In this document: positions 1-7,076 of the stretch, in pieces
How positions within the stretch are numbered: position 1 is the first letter of the stretch
Layout: every line of letters starts with the position of its first letter
NCBI GenBank assembly: GCA_016214445.1
Contig: JACROM010000017.1
Span: 1-14,270, forward strand
Length of the DNA: 14,270 nt
Source of the DNA: Microcaldota archaeon
GTDB lineage: Archaea > Micrarchaeota > Micrarchaeia > Norongarragalinales > Norongarragalinaceae
Direction: 5' to 3'
The notes under the pieces: model-generated
What the model was told of the DNA's origin: nothing
Databases searched by the model: none
What the model saw: only the letters and a program-made list of their open reading frames with translations
Made by a program: the position numbers and the translations under genes

Positions 1-168
1 GTTGGGACATTTCGCTTCTTCACAGACCGTAGTGATTCTGTTGGAACGGATTGTCCTCGTGGTCCTGCAGAACTCCGCCTTGCCGGGCCTGATTTTCAGC
101 CACTCCGGTTTGGGGAGCGGCTTGGCGTTTGTTTTCGAAACTTTTGAGTCTTTTGCGCCGATATTCAT
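1..168 (-). CDS. lipA: Lipoyl synthase, N-terminal 56 codons (runs off the window start)
   Basis: Radical-SAM enzyme that inserts two sulfurs into octanoyl groups on lipoyl-dependent proteins. Only the N-terminus is present; the gene continues beyond base 1. The frame reads MNIGAKDSKVSK, then KPLPKPEWLKIRPG, and near residues 47-56 TTVCEEAKCPN. That motif supplies the first two cysteines (C49, C54) of the CX4CX5C set that binds LipA's auxiliary iron-sulfur cluster; the third would lie just outside the window. The ATG at 168-166 has an AAGGGG ribosome site a few bases upstream and a TTTTAAAAA TATA-like stretch around 197-207. A longer open frame on the same strand (20-223) is in a different register and lacks these motifs. 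Family assignment is firm from the motif and its spacing, though the radical-SAM CxxxCxxC is not visible. Confidence 0.85.
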   Translation of the reverse strand, partial: MNIGAKDSKVSKTNAKPLPKPEWLKIRPGKAEFCRTTRTIRSNRITTVCEEAKCPN

Positions 169-196
169 CCAACCCCTTGTCCCTTAGCGCCTGTTG

Positions 197-242
197 TTTT
201 TTAAAACGCGGCCAAGTCGTCAATGGTCGGTAACCTTAAAAG
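197..242. promoter_or_regulatory. Putative back-to-back TATA boxes for lipA and the 32-aa ORF
   Basis: Read on the minus strand, TTTTAAAAA (about 197-207) lies some 35 bp upstream of the lipA ATG, fitting a start site about 25 bp downstream and a very short leader. Read on the plus strand, CTTAAAAG (235-242) lies about 30 bp upstream of the ATG at 269, fitting a nearly leaderless transcript. Assigned from spacing and composition only. Confidence 0.35.
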
Positions 243-268
243 CAGGTTTTGCTTTGAAACTAAGAGTT

Positions 269-367
269 ATGGCTCTCCCCCTGGTTGACGAGAATGCGAA
301 AGGCTTGGACATGATATTGTTGATAGCTGTTGTTTTGGCGGTCCTGTTTCTAACGGGGGTTATTTGA
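269..367 (+). CDS. Putative 32-aa single-helix membrane peptide
   Basis: An ATG at 269 opens a 32-codon frame ending in TGA at 365-367. The product has a short charged head (LVDENAKGLD) followed by one strongly hydrophobic segment, MILLIAVVLAVLFLTGVI, which looks like a single transmembrane helix reaching the C-terminus. It lies alone between divergent lipA and convergent ahcY, ending 13 bp before the ahcY stop. No strong ribosome site is visible, but a TATA-like CTTAAAAG sits about 30 bp upstream, so a leaderless message is possible. No family is recognised. The clean hydrophobic profile argues for a real gene; the small size argues for caution. Confidence 0.4.
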   Translation: MALPLVDENAKGLDMILLIAVVLAVLFLTGVI

Positions 368-380
368 TTCGCGCGCTTTC

Positions 381-1628
381 TTAAGTTCCCTCGCTCCAAG
401 AATTCAAATATTTCTCCTGTTCAGGCGTAAGTTTGTCGATCGAGACGCCGAAAGCCTTGAGTTTAAGTTTGGCGACTTCAGCATCGATTTTAGCGGGAAC
501 GTCGTAAACCTTCTTTTCAAGGTTCTTTCCTTTCATCTCCTTGGCGATGTACTCGCTGCAAAGAGCTTGGTCGCTGAACGACATGTCCATTACCTCGCTC
601 GGGTGGCCCGAAGCGCAGGCAAGGTTAACCAAACGGCCGCCTGCGAGAATGTAGATTTTCTTTTCGCCTACGGAGACTTCCTCCACTTCAGGTCTTATCT
701 CGCGGGTTTTTCCCAAAGAGCGTATTTCCTTGACTGCCACTTCCACGTCGAAGTGGCCTGTGTTCGCCAAAATCGCGCCCATTTTCATCAGTTTCACGTG
801 TTCAACAGTGACAACGTCCTTGCAGCCGGTTGCTGTAACGAACACGTCGCCGATTTTAGCTGCCTCCTTCATGGGCATTACCCGGAAGCCGTCCATGTGC
901 GCTTCCAAAGCCTTTACTTCGTCTATTTCAGTCACTATAACTTTTGCGCCCATCCCGCGTGCGCGCATGGCAAAACCCCGGCCGCACCATCCGTATCCTG
1001 CAACTACGAAGTTTTTGCCTGCGATGAGGGTGTCGGTTGCGCGGATGATTCCATCCAACGTGCTCTGGCCGGTTCCGTAGCGGTTGTCGAACAAGTGCTT
1101 GGTAGGAGTGTCATTGACTGCGATTACCGGGTACTCGAGTTTGCCTTCGGCAGCCATTGCCTTCAACCTTATCACGCCCGTAGTGGTTTCCTCCTGTCCG
1201 GCAATCACGTTGCCTATAAGCTCTCTCCTCTTCGAGTGGAGGGTGTTTATGAGGTCCGCTCCGTCGTCCATTGTGATGTGAGGCTTGGTGTCGAGCGTGC
1301 TGTTGAGGCATTCGTAGTAACCTTTGCTGTCTATTCCGCGTATCGCAAAAACCGGCATCTCCTTTGCAAGAGCCGCAGCAACGTCGTCCTGCGTGCTCAA
1401 CGGGTTGGAGCCGCACAACGCTACCTCGGCCCCCCCTGCCTTCAGCGTCCTCATCAGAACAGCGGTTTCCTTGGTGACGTGCAGGCAGGCTGCTATGCGT
1501 ATCCCCTTGAGGGGCTTCTCTTTCTCGAACCGCTTGCGTATTTCGTTGAGAACTGGCATTTCGCGCGAAGCCCACTCTATTTTAGCCAATCCCTGCGTTG
1601 CAAGTGAAGCGTCCTTTATTTTGCTCAT
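381..1628 (-). CDS. ahcY: S-adenosylhomocysteine hydrolase
   Basis: NAD-dependent cytosolic enzyme that splits S-adenosylhomocysteine, the by-product of methyltransferases, into adenosine and homocysteine. The 415-aa product has the family's landmarks: the DDGADL motif at about 121-126, the EETTTG loop (146-151), the catalytic-type Lys/Asp pair in [14 protein letters not shown] (K177, D181), the Rossmann glycine motif GYGWCGRG (211-218) and NTGHFDVEV in the NAD domain. It ends in [11 protein letters not shown] without the lysine/tyrosine tail of eukaryotic and most bacterial enzymes, the short form usual in archaea. A TTG two codons upstream (1634) would also open the frame, but the ATG at 1628 is better spaced from GAGGGG. 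A 44-aa membrane protein gene precedes it on the same strand. Confidence 0.96.
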   Translation of the reverse strand: MSKIKDASLATQGLAKIEWASREMPVLNEIRKRFEKEKPLKGIRIAACLHVTKETAVLMRTLKAGGAEVALCGSNPLSTQDDVAAALAKEMPVFAIRGIDSKGYYECLNSTLDTKPHITMDDGADLINTLHSKRRELIGNVIAGQEETTTGVIRLKAMAAEGKLEYPVIAVNDTPTKHLFDNRYGTGQSTLDGIIRATDTLIAGKNFVVAGYGWCGRGFAMRARGMGAKVIVTEIDEVKALEAHMDGFRVMPMKEAAKIGDVFVTATGCKDVVTVEHVKLMKMGAILANTGHFDVEVAVKEIRSLGKTREIRPEVEEVSVGEKKIYILAGGRLVNLACASGHPSEVMDMSFSDQALCSEYIAKEMKGKNLEKKVYDVPAKIDAEVAKLKLKAFGVSIDKLTPEQEKYLNSWSEGT

Positions 1629-1683
1629 AAACAAACCAACCCCTCTAAAGTGTGAAGGAAGTTTCTTTAGCGCATGCGGCTTT

Positions 1684-1701
1684 TTAGGGCTTTTGCCCTA
1701 A
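1684..1701 (-). other. Perfect 7-bp stem-loop upstream of ahcY
   Basis: Arms TTAGGGC (1684-1690) and GCCCTAA (1695-1701) are exact reverse complements around a 4-nt loop. The hairpin lies between the stop of the 44-aa gene (1726) and the ahcY ATG (1628). On the minus strand a TTTTATTA stretch at about 1703-1710 directly precedes it and could be a TATA box, in which case the hairpin would overlap the ahcY start site rather than lie in its leader. It could instead end the upstream message. Confidence 0.4.
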
Positions 1702-1725
1702 TAAAAGGCAACAAGAACCGAGAGG

Positions 1726-1860
1726 CTATTTGGTCCAGACGAAAGCCAGGCCGCCGGCTATTGCCAGCAGGGCAAAAGCGTCCGAGTTTATGTTGTAGTC
1801 CAGGCCCAACACGATGAAATAGAAAACCGCGATTAGAGCCAAACCGCTAAAGCCTGACAT
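1726..1860 (-). CDS. Small two-helix membrane protein, 44 aa, function unknown
   Basis: Starts at an ATG (1860-1858) behind a GGGGTTT ribosome-site-like stretch and ends in TAG (1728-1726). The 44-aa product has two hydrophobic segments, about residues 6-20 (GLALIAVFYFIVLGL) and 29-42 (FALLAIAGGLAFVW), joined by a polar turn DYNINSD and closed by a lysine, the pattern of a small helical hairpin in the membrane. It runs in the same direction as ahcY, 97 nt upstream, so the two might share a transcript. A TATA-like CTATAAGC lies near 1914-1921 on the same strand. No family is recognised. Hydrophobic pattern, ribosome site and stop placement make it a likely real gene. Confidence 0.55.
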   Translation of the reverse strand: MSGFSGLALIAVFYFIVLGLDYNINSDAFALLAIAGGLAFVWTK

Positions 1861-1955
1861 TTGAAACCCCGTTAATGTTACTGCCTGGGAAGGGTTAAAA
1901 AAGTTTGCAGGGGGCTTATAGCCTGTAGCTAGATTCCCTAAGAGTTTGTACGTGT

Positions 1956-2034
1956 TTGGCTTAAACTAAATTGAGGCGAAGTGATGTTCGGCAATTAACG
2001 TTTAGCTTTATTCAAAGCCAAGAATTTATAAAAC
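1956..2034 (+). promoter_or_regulatory. Promoter of the toxin-antitoxin island with upstream inverted repeat
   Basis: AATTTATAAAAC at 2023-2034 is a near-ideal archaeal TATA box, predicting transcription from about 2052. It is abutted upstream by an interrupted inverted repeat. Its parts are TTGGCTT (1956-1962) with AAGCCAA (2015-2021), TAAAC (1962-1966) with GTTTA (2000-2004), and AATTG (1969-1973) with CAATT (1992-1996). Such symmetry beside the TATA box suits an operator for an autoregulated toxin-antitoxin operon, but no regulator site is proven. Confidence 0.5.
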
Positions 2035-2052
2035 AGTTGTCCCTTCATTTAC

Positions 2053-2082
2053 ATGTTGTTGAAAAAAGACGGTTCAATCTAG
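2053..2082 (+). CDS. Possible 9-aa leader peptide
   Basis: An ATG at 2053 lies almost exactly where the TATA box at 2025 predicts transcription to begin. It opens a ten-codon frame MLLKKDGSI ending in TAG at 2080-2082, one base before the GAGGGG-type ribosome site of the next gene. If used, it would be translated as a leaderless message just upstream of the 102-aa gene. It may be chance. Confidence 0.2.
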   Translation: MLLKKDGSI

Positions 2083-2097
2083 AGGGGTGTTGCAGTT

Positions 2098-2406
2098 TTG
2101 GTTAAATTTTCGGCAGAAGTCGTTTCTATTTATCCCGCGCAATGGCCCGACGGCCGAATGGTCATCACAGTTATTTTCGGTACGCCCGTAATGCTGCAGT
2201 CAAAGCCTGATGAACAAAAGAACATTTTGCATATTCAAATACCTAACCAATCACCAGTTCCGCCGATTCAAATGTCTCATAGGTTCATTCTTTTTTTCAG
2301 TGACGAAGAATGGAAAGCGCTCAAGTGTAAGCCAACCTATGGCGATATGTTCACGCTCGAATCTACAAAGGACGGCTTTAAAATTGAAAAAGAAGGTGTA
2401 AAATAG
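2098..2406 (+). CDS. Unknown 102-aa protein heading the hicBA operon
   Basis: Starts at TTG (2098) nine bases after the ribosome site AGAGGGGTG; no ATG is well placed. The product MVKFSAEVVSIYPAQ... alternates short hydrophobic and polar runs (GRMVITVIFGTPVML, HRFILFFSD, MFTLESTKDGFKIEKEG), suggesting a small beta-rich soluble fold. There is no signal peptide, membrane helix or recognisable catalytic motif. Its TAG stop is two bases before the hicB ATG, so the two are almost certainly co-transcribed and perhaps translationally coupled. It could be an accessory regulator or a third component of the toxin-antitoxin module. Base composition is visibly richer in A/T than the ATP synthase genes, in keeping with horizontal transfer. 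Function not recognised. Confidence 0.7.
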   Translation: MVKFSAEVVSIYPAQWPDGRMVITVIFGTPVMLQSKPDEQKNILHIQIPNQSPVPPIQMSHRFILFFSDEEWKALKCKPTYGDMFTLESTKDGFKIEKEGVK

Positions 2407-2408
2407 CC

Positions 2409-2738
2409 ATGCCGTGTTTTGATATCAAATTTAAGATAAAACGGGATGGCAAATTTTGGTTCATTGAGGCTATTAGCTACCCTGTTTTTACGCAAGGTAA
2501 AACGCGCGCAGAAGCTATAGACAACTTTAAAGACGCTTTTAAGTTGTATGCTCAAGACTTAGACGCGCAGTGTATTCATCCTGAACTGAAACGATTATTC
2601 GAGTATCCGAAAACAGATCGATTGTCTGTGCCACAGGTTGTCTCTTTAGCTATACCTCTACCTCCATTAGTTTTATCCTCCGCTTATGAGCCGCCTGCCA
2701 ATTCTATCTGGAAATCAACTAATCAAACTCCTGTGTAA
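2409..2738 (+). CDS. hicB: HicB-like antitoxin
   Basis: Probable antitoxin that binds and blocks the HicA-like RNase encoded next to it. The N-terminal 50 residues show the HicB degenerate-RNase-H pattern: a strand pair (FDIKFKIKRDGKFWFIEAISYPVF), then TQGKTRAEAIDNFKDAFKLY, which matches the family's T-x-G-x-T-x-x-E-A helix. The 109-aa product continues into a proline-rich tail with no visible helix-turn-helix or ribbon-helix-helix, so autoregulation by HicB is doubtful. The last 53 nt overlap the start of the toxin gene. The antitoxin-first order differs from the classical hicA-hicB order but is known in other hicBA loci. Assignment rests on motif pattern plus the adjacent HicA. Confidence 0.75.
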   Translation: MPCFDIKFKIKRDGKFWFIEAISYPVFTQGKTRAEAIDNFKDAFKLYAQDLDAQCIHPELKRLFEYPKTDRLSVPQVVSLAIPLPPLVLSSAYEPPANSIWKSTNQTPV

Positions 2739-2922
2739 AAACTTCGGGTTCACAGAAGACCGTACTTCCGGTAGTCATGTTATTTTGAAAGCTTTTAGAA
2801 ACGGAAAAGCAAAGACCATACCGGTTCCTAAATACCCCGAAATTGGCAGGCACTTGCTTTGGCGTATTTTGAAAGAAGCGGAGATAAGCAGAGAAGAATT
2901 CGCTATGGAAGTGGAACGCTAG
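2686..2922 (+). CDS. hicA: HicA-like mRNA interferase toxin
   Basis: Small toxin of the HicA family, which has a double-stranded-RNA-binding-like fold and cuts mRNA in translating cells. The 78-aa product carries the signature SGNQLIKLLCKNFGF, then the catalytic-type histidine in TSGSHVILK (H31), and a terminal helix ILKEAEISREEF that matches the family's IL-x-x-a-x-i-x-x-e-e-f end. The usual HK-x-x-GTL turn is replaced by PKYPEIGRHLL, a variant second half. It starts at an ATG inside hicB with no ribosome site of its own visible, so translation is probably coupled to the antitoxin. Intact and plausibly active. Confidence 0.85.
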   Translation: MSRLPILSGNQLIKLLCKNFGFTEDRTSGSHVILKAFRNGKAKTIPVPKYPEIGRHLLWRILKEAEISREEFAMEVER

Positions 2923-3010
2923 AAAAGGAATCTTGTATCGAGCTAGGATACCGCCACGGGTATATTGCGCTATTTTCAAAAGGCCAAAAAACAACGGGGG
3001 AATCGCACGG

Positions 3011-3052
3011 TTTATAAACATTAGAAGCGGAATTAGACAGTAATTAGACAGT
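3011..3052 (+). promoter_or_regulatory. ATP synthase operon promoter with tandem 11-bp repeat
   Basis: TTTATAAA (3011-3018) is a clear TATA box about 65 bp before the first ATP synthase start codon. The predicted start site near 3040 falls within two exact back-to-back copies of AATTAGACAGT (3031-3041 and 3042-3052). Tandem half-sites over a start site are typical of a repressor operator, or could arise by slippage. The leader to the ATG at 3083 would be roughly 40 nt. Confidence 0.55.
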
Positions 3053-3082
3053 ATCTTTTAACTATAGTCAGGTGTGGGGAAC

Positions 3083-3412
3083 ATGGGTGGCGATGCTTCA
3101 GAAACGGCTTTGACGAAAAACCTCGAGGCACTTGCCAGGGAAGAGGAGTCTTTGGCGAAGACAATAGAGCGGGCTGAAGAGGAAAAAAGAAAAATAATAG
3201 AGGATGCCAAAACCGATGCTCAGAAGATAAAGGACAACGCGAGAAAAGAGGCCGAGGAAACAAGGGAGGAAATTCTCTCGCGTGAACGCAAGGCCATAGA
3301 GGCTGAAAAGCGGAAGATAATGGTTGAAGCCGAAAAACAGGCGCAGGTTATACGCAAAAAGAAACCAAAGCTGGCAAATAAACTCGTCTCCAAGCTTCTT
3401 GAAGAGGTATAA
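3083..3412 (+). CDS. atpH: A-type ATP synthase subunit H (peripheral stalk)
   Basis: First gene of the operon. The 109-aa product is almost wholly charged and helical, an unbroken coiled coil rich in E, K, R and A (LAREEESLAKTIERAEEEKR, then further AEK/AER repeats). This matches subunit H, which pairs with subunit E to form the peripheral stalks holding the A3B3 head against subunit I. Length and first place in the operon agree with other archaea. A GTG at 3074 also opens the frame, but the ATG at 3083 sits eight bases from AGGTG, so it is preferred. The stop is nine bases before atpI. Sequence alone is low-complexity; position makes the call. Confidence 0.85.
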   Translation: MGGDASETALTKNLEALAREEESLAKTIERAEEEKRKIIEDAKTDAQKIKDNARKEAEETREEILSRERKAIEAEKRKIMVEAEKQAQVIRKKKPKLANKLVSKLLEEV

Positions 3413-3421
3413 GAGCATCCC

Positions 3422-5281
3422 ATGTTTTTCCCCGAGAAAATGACCAAAGTCAGGGTGTTGTGCCCCAAGGCCGAAGTAGGCTTGGCTGTTCAGTCCCTTT
3501 ACGATTTTGGAACAATCCACATCACCCAGTCCAAGACGTTCAGCGCGAGCGCGCCCATGCCTGTTTTCCGTGCTTACTCGGAAAAGTTGGTTTCGCTCCG
3601 TTCAATTGCCTCCGCTCTTGGAATCGAGGGGGGCAAACCGAAGGAAATCACCCCGGAAGGCGTGGCGCAGGAGTGGGCGGAAATAGGAGTGGAAGAGGCC
3701 TTAACATGGCTCAAGCAGAAGAACGACCTCATAGCCAAGCTGGCGGAGCTTGAGGGCAAGGAACACGAGCTCGCGCCTTTCCAACACCTTCGTTTCGACC
3801 CGGCCCTGCTGAAGTCGCAGAGGTTCAAGGCGGTTTTCTTCGAGCCGCTCTCAACATGGTCCGATTTGCTTGTACGCAGCGTATCGCACGACATAGCACA
3901 CGTTTCTTCAGGTGAAAGGAATTTCGTCCTACTGGTTTACGACGCCCGCAAGGCCGAGGAAGTGCAGGCAATTGTGGCTGAACACGCCGGCGAAATAATT
4001 CCAATTCCCGAGGTGGAAGATTTCGCGAAAGCCTACGACCGCGTGATAGTCCAGCGCGAAAACTTGGCGGCATCGCTGAAGGCGGTGGACTCCCTGTTGC
4101 GGCGGTTCGTGCAAAGAAGGGGCAAACAAGTTTCCGTTCTGCTCGGCTCGCTCATACTCGCGTCCAAAAAAGCGGAGCTGCCCTCCCGTTTCGGTGAAAG
4201 CGCCACGCTCTCGGCTGTGGAGGGCTGGCTCCCTTCCAGCAAGCTGGACGCCCTTGAAAACAGGCTCATAAAGAGGCTCGGCGAACATTTCCTGCTTGAG
4301 AGAATACAGACCGCAGAGACTCCCCCGACCAAGCTCGACAACCCGCGGCCCATAAGGCCATTTGAATTCCTGGTCAACGCGCTCTCCACTCCGAAATACA
4401 ACGAGCTCGACCCCACTCTCTTGGTCTTCATTTCCTTCCCGCTCTTCTTCGGCATGATACTTGGGGACATGGGCTACGGGGCAATCATGGTGCTTTTGGG
4501 CTTGGGCTTGCGGCGCAAGTTCGGCCAAGGTTTCTTCAGGACAGTAGGCAGCATGCTCCTGCTTTCCGCTTTCTGGACAATTGTGTTCGGCTACATTTTC
4601 GGCGAGTTCCTCGGCGCAGAACACTTCTTCGGCCAACAGCTGACGCCCATAATCCACCGGGCAGGAAGCGAGGGACTGATGAAGCTAATGCAGCTTTCCC
4701 TGCTTTTCGGCTTCATCCACCTCGCGATAGGCTTCGTGGTGGGCGCGTTCGTGGCTTTCAAGGAAGGCCACAACAAGCACGCTTTAGCCAAAGTGTTCTG
4801 GCTCGCGGTGCTCGTTTCCATGGTTTCGTGGCTGGCTGCTGTTTCGAACATCGAAGCTCTGGGCATATTCATGCCACTCGGTTCCATACTTGGAGCAAAC
4901 TGGCTCTGGGGACTTGCCCTGTCGTTCGCGGGCCTGCTGTGGAGCGAAGGCTCCGGAGCGTTATTCGAGCTTCCGGGCCTGCTCGGAAACCTCGTTTCCT
5001 ACCTGCGTATAATGGCCTTGGGAGTTTCGGGAGTTGTCTTGGCGGCGATGGTCAACCAGATTCCCCTGAAGTTCTCGCTTGACCCGCTCGGCATAATCTC
5101 ATTTGTCCTTTTCGCTTTGTTCTTCATACTCGGCCAGGCGTTCGCGCTGGCGCTTGGCATTTTCGAGTCATCAATACAGTCCCTCCGTCTGCACTACGTG
5201 GAGTTCTTCTCGAAATTCTACCGCGGCGGAGGGGTACCGTTTACGCCTTTAAAAGACGTATCAAATAGAGGTGAAATGTAA
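3422..5281 (+). CDS. atpI: A-type ATP synthase subunit I (a), membrane stator
   Basis: Membrane stator that carries ions past the rotor ring. The 619-aa product has a cytosolic N-terminal half (about 1-330) that contacts the peripheral stalks. The membrane half that follows has several hydrophobic helices starting near FISFPLFFGMILGDMGYGAI. The essential arginine facing the c-ring is R529 in NLVSYLRIMALGVSG, and the conserved last-helix end LRLHYVEFFSKFYRGGG is present. Length is near the archaeal norm (about 620-660). The stop TAA shares its last base with the ATG of the next gene (TAATG), so I and K are translationally coupled. Confidence 0.97.
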   Translation: MFFPEKMTKVRVLCPKAEVGLAVQSLYDFGTIHITQSKTFSASAPMPVFRAYSEKLVSLRSIASALGIEGGKPKEITPEGVAQEWAEIGVEEALTWLKQKNDLIAKLAELEGKEHELAPFQHLRFDPALLKSQRFKAVFFEPLSTWSDLLVRSVSHDIAHVSSGERNFVLLVYDARKAEEVQAIVAEHAGEIIPIPEVEDFAKAYDRVIVQRENLAASLKAVDSLLRRFVQRRGKQVSVLLGSLILASKKAELPSRFGESATLSAVEGWLPSSKLDALENRLIKRLGEHFLLERIQTAETPPTKLDNPRPIRPFEFLVNALSTPKYNELDPTLLVFISFPLFFGMILGDMGYGAIMVLLGLGLRRKFGQGFFRTVGSMLLLSAFWTIVFGYIFGEFLGAEHFFGQQLTPIIHRAGSEGLMKLMQLSLLFGFIHLAIGFVVGAFVAFKEGHNKHALAKVFWLAVLVSMVSWLAAVSNIEALGIFMPLGSILGANWLWGLALSFAGLLWSEGSGALFELPGLLGNLVSYLRIMALGVSGVVLAAMVNQIPLKFSLDPLGIISFVLFALFFILGQAFALALGIFESSIQSLRLHYVEFFSKFYRGGGVPFTPLKDVSNRGEM

Positions 5282-5508
5282 TGGCAGGTCTAGAGACAGG
5301 TCTAATAGCAGTTGGTGCGGGGCTTGCGGTGCTTGGAGGAGCAGTTGGCACAGGTTACGCGCAGGGCAACATCGGTTCTGCTGGCATGGGTTTGCTTGCT
5401 GAGCGCGAGAGCGCTTTCGGTCAGGTAATCATTCTGCTGGCGTTGCCGGAAACCATCGTGTTGCTCGGTTTCATTATTGCCTTCCTGTTGATTGGCAACT
5501 TGGGGTAG
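5281..5508 (+). CDS. atpK: A-type ATP synthase subunit K (c), rotor ring proteolipid
   Basis: 75-aa two-helix proteolipid that forms the rotating membrane ring. Helix 1 is glycine-rich (GLIAVGAGLAVLGGAVG, then Q28). The polar loop is GNIGSAGMGLLAER. Helix 2 is QVIILLALPETIVLLGFIIAFLLI, with the ion-binding glutamate E57. Q28, E57 and T58 match the arrangement of ligands in Na+-binding rotor subunits, so sodium coupling is possible, though protons cannot be excluded. It is a single hairpin with one carboxylate, not the fused four-helix form of some archaea. The ATG overlaps the stop of atpI by one base. Confidence 0.95.
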   Translation: MAGLETGLIAVGAGLAVLGGAVGTGYAQGNIGSAGMGLLAERESAFGQVIILLALPETIVLLGFIIAFLLIGNLG

Positions 5509-5516
5509 AGCGCATC

Positions 5517-6065
5517 ATGAGTCTGGAAGCTCTGCGCAAGGATATCCGTAAGCAGGCCGACGACGCGAGGAAGGAACGCCTGGCTGCCGCCAAGGAAGAG
5601 GCCGGCAGGATAACAGGCAAGGCTGAAGAGGAGGCAAAAACCTTTTTGCAGAAGGAAAAGAGCCTCGCCCTAGCTGAAGCGAAGGGTTTGCAGTCCATCC
5701 TTTCGGCGGCCCGGCTCGAGGCGAAGAAAAAAGTGGCCGAAGCACGCGATGCCCTTGTGGGCAAGGAACTGGAAGAGTCCAGGAAAGAACTGTTGCGTTT
5801 TCCCTCGAGCAGCAAGTACCCCCCGCTACTGAAGAAGTGGGTCGAAGCCGCGTCCAAGGAGCTTGGAAAGGGCGCGGTGGCTTACGTACGCAAGAAGGAC
5901 GTTCCGCTGCTCAAGAAATGGGGTTATACTGCGATGACCATAGAGTGCAGCGGCGGGTGCGTGGTAAGCACGCCGGACAACAGAATCCACATCAACAACA
6001 CGCTTGAAGCTTTGTTCGAGTCGAAACAGGATTTCCTGAGGCAGAAGATATTCGAAGAGTTGTAG
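5517..6065 (+). CDS. atpE: A-type ATP synthase subunit E (peripheral stalk)
   Basis: 182-aa product in two parts, as in subunit E. The N-terminal half is a long charged helix (about 1-95, for example KEEAGRITGKAEEEAK) that coils with subunit H. The C-terminal globular domain (about 105-182) has VAYVRKKDVPLLKKWGY and ends NNTLEALFESKQDFLRQKIFEEL, the typical family ending that grips the head. The ATG at 5517 comes nine bases after the atpK stop. The tail GGCVVSTPDNRIHINNTLEA matches the conserved element seen across archaeal and vacuolar E subunits. Confidence 0.93.
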   Translation: MSLEALRKDIRKQADDARKERLAAAKEEAGRITGKAEEEAKTFLQKEKSLALAEAKGLQSILSAARLEAKKKVAEARDALVGKELEESRKELLRFPSSSKYPPLLKKWVEAASKELGKGAVAYVRKKDVPLLKKWGYTAMTIECSGGCVVSTPDNRIHINNTLEALFESKQDFLRQKIFEEL

Positions 6066-6071
6066 AAACTA

Positions 6072-7076
6072 ATGGACTTGTCTTACGGGTACGCAAACGC
6101 GCGCATAAAGGCGATGGAATCGCAGCTGCTCAAACAGGAGCAGTTCCGCGAGATATCGGTAGTGGGTACGCTGCCCGAAGTGATAGCGCTCCTGCAGGAA
6201 ACCGGCTACAAGAACGATTTGGTCGAGGCGTCCAAGAAGTACGCGGACATACGGATAATCCTCAACGGCCTGCAAACCAATTTCTCGTCCACGCTGAAAA
6301 AACTGAGCCGCGTCATGCCGCCTAAAGCAGACAAGCTGTTCGAGATAGCGGCAGCTGAACTGTACGTGCAGGACGTAAAAACCGTGGTGTCCAAAAAGCT
6401 TTTGGGCCAGGAAGTGACCGAAGCGGAGTTGAACATGGCATCCGAAAAAACCCAGAAGACAGTCCGCAAGCTCATAGCCGCCTCCACTCCCGAAGATGTG
6501 CTCGAGGCGTTGCGCGGAACTGACTGCGCGCAGGCGGTTTCGAGACTTGAAAAGGAAGGCAACGCGAAAGACCTGAGGAAGCTGTTGGATGCGATAGACG
6601 CGTGCTTCTACGAACGGCTGTGCAAGCTTTCCAAGGACCCGTCCCTTGAAAAAAACACGCGCGCTTTCCTTTCCGACCGGCTGCAGAGGATAAACGCCTT
6701 GATGGTTTTGAGGCTGAAGCAGCACGCCAGCAACGACGAGATAAGGGAAAGGCTCCTGCCAGCGCCGTCGCCTCTTGTTGAAAAACTTATAGAGGCAAAG
6801 GACATGGACGAAGCAGTTCTATTGCTTGGCCTGCCTGAGCAAGTGATGCAGCAGTACGCCAAAAGCCGAGCCTTGAGCACCATAGAACTAGGCTTAGAGC
6901 GCAAGTTCATGCAGGGAATACTGAAGAAATTCAAGGCAAGCGTGCTGTCGTTCGGAGTGGTTCTAGGATTCATCTACCTGAAGCAGGCTGAAGTGGACAC
7001 CATAAAGCGCATAGCCTTAGGGAAGTACTTCGGCATAGAGGAGGAAATGAAACAACATATTTACTTGGTGACTTGA
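6072..7076 (+). CDS. atpC: A-type ATP synthase subunit C (central stalk cap)
   Basis: 334-aa, mostly helical subunit that sits on the c-ring and couples the central stalk (D/F) to it; homologue of vacuolar subunit d. The opening DLSYGYANARIKAMESQLL and the near-terminal FGVVLGFIYLKQAEVDTIKRI are the family's recognisable ends. The ATG lies six bases after the atpE stop. After the conserved part the protein ends in an atypical EEMKQHIYLVT. The DNA coding for this tail is the start of a 78-bp tandem repeat (7043-7234), so the present C-terminus may have been altered by the duplication; the later copies would end HICLVT and HICLVN. Confidence 0.94.
   Translation: MDLSYGYANARIKAMESQLLKQEQFREISVVGTLPEVIALLQETGYKNDLVEASKKYADIRIILNGLQTNFSSTLKKLSRVMPPKADKLFEIAAAELYVQDVKTVVSKKLLGQEVTEAELNMASEKTQKTVRKLIAASTPEDVLEALRGTDCAQAVSRLEKEGNAKDLRKLLDAIDACFYERLCKLSKDPSLEKNTRAFLSDRLQRINALMVLRLKQHASNDEIRERLLPAPSPLVEKLIEAKDMDEAVLLLGLPEQVMQQYAKSRALSTIELGLERKFMQGILKKFKASVLSFGVVLGFIYLKQAEVDTIKRIALGKYFGIEEEMKQHIYLVT

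Noticed and set aside
20..223. 67-aa minus-strand open frame at the window start
   Set aside because: The overlapping frame of lipA carries the diagnostic CEEAKCPN motif and a ribosome site, so the 67-aa frame is a shadow.
567..1607. 346-aa plus-strand open frame opposite ahcY
   Set aside because: It lies wholly antisense to a clearly recognised S-adenosylhomocysteinase, has no recognisable motif, and is explained by the codon bias of the real gene.
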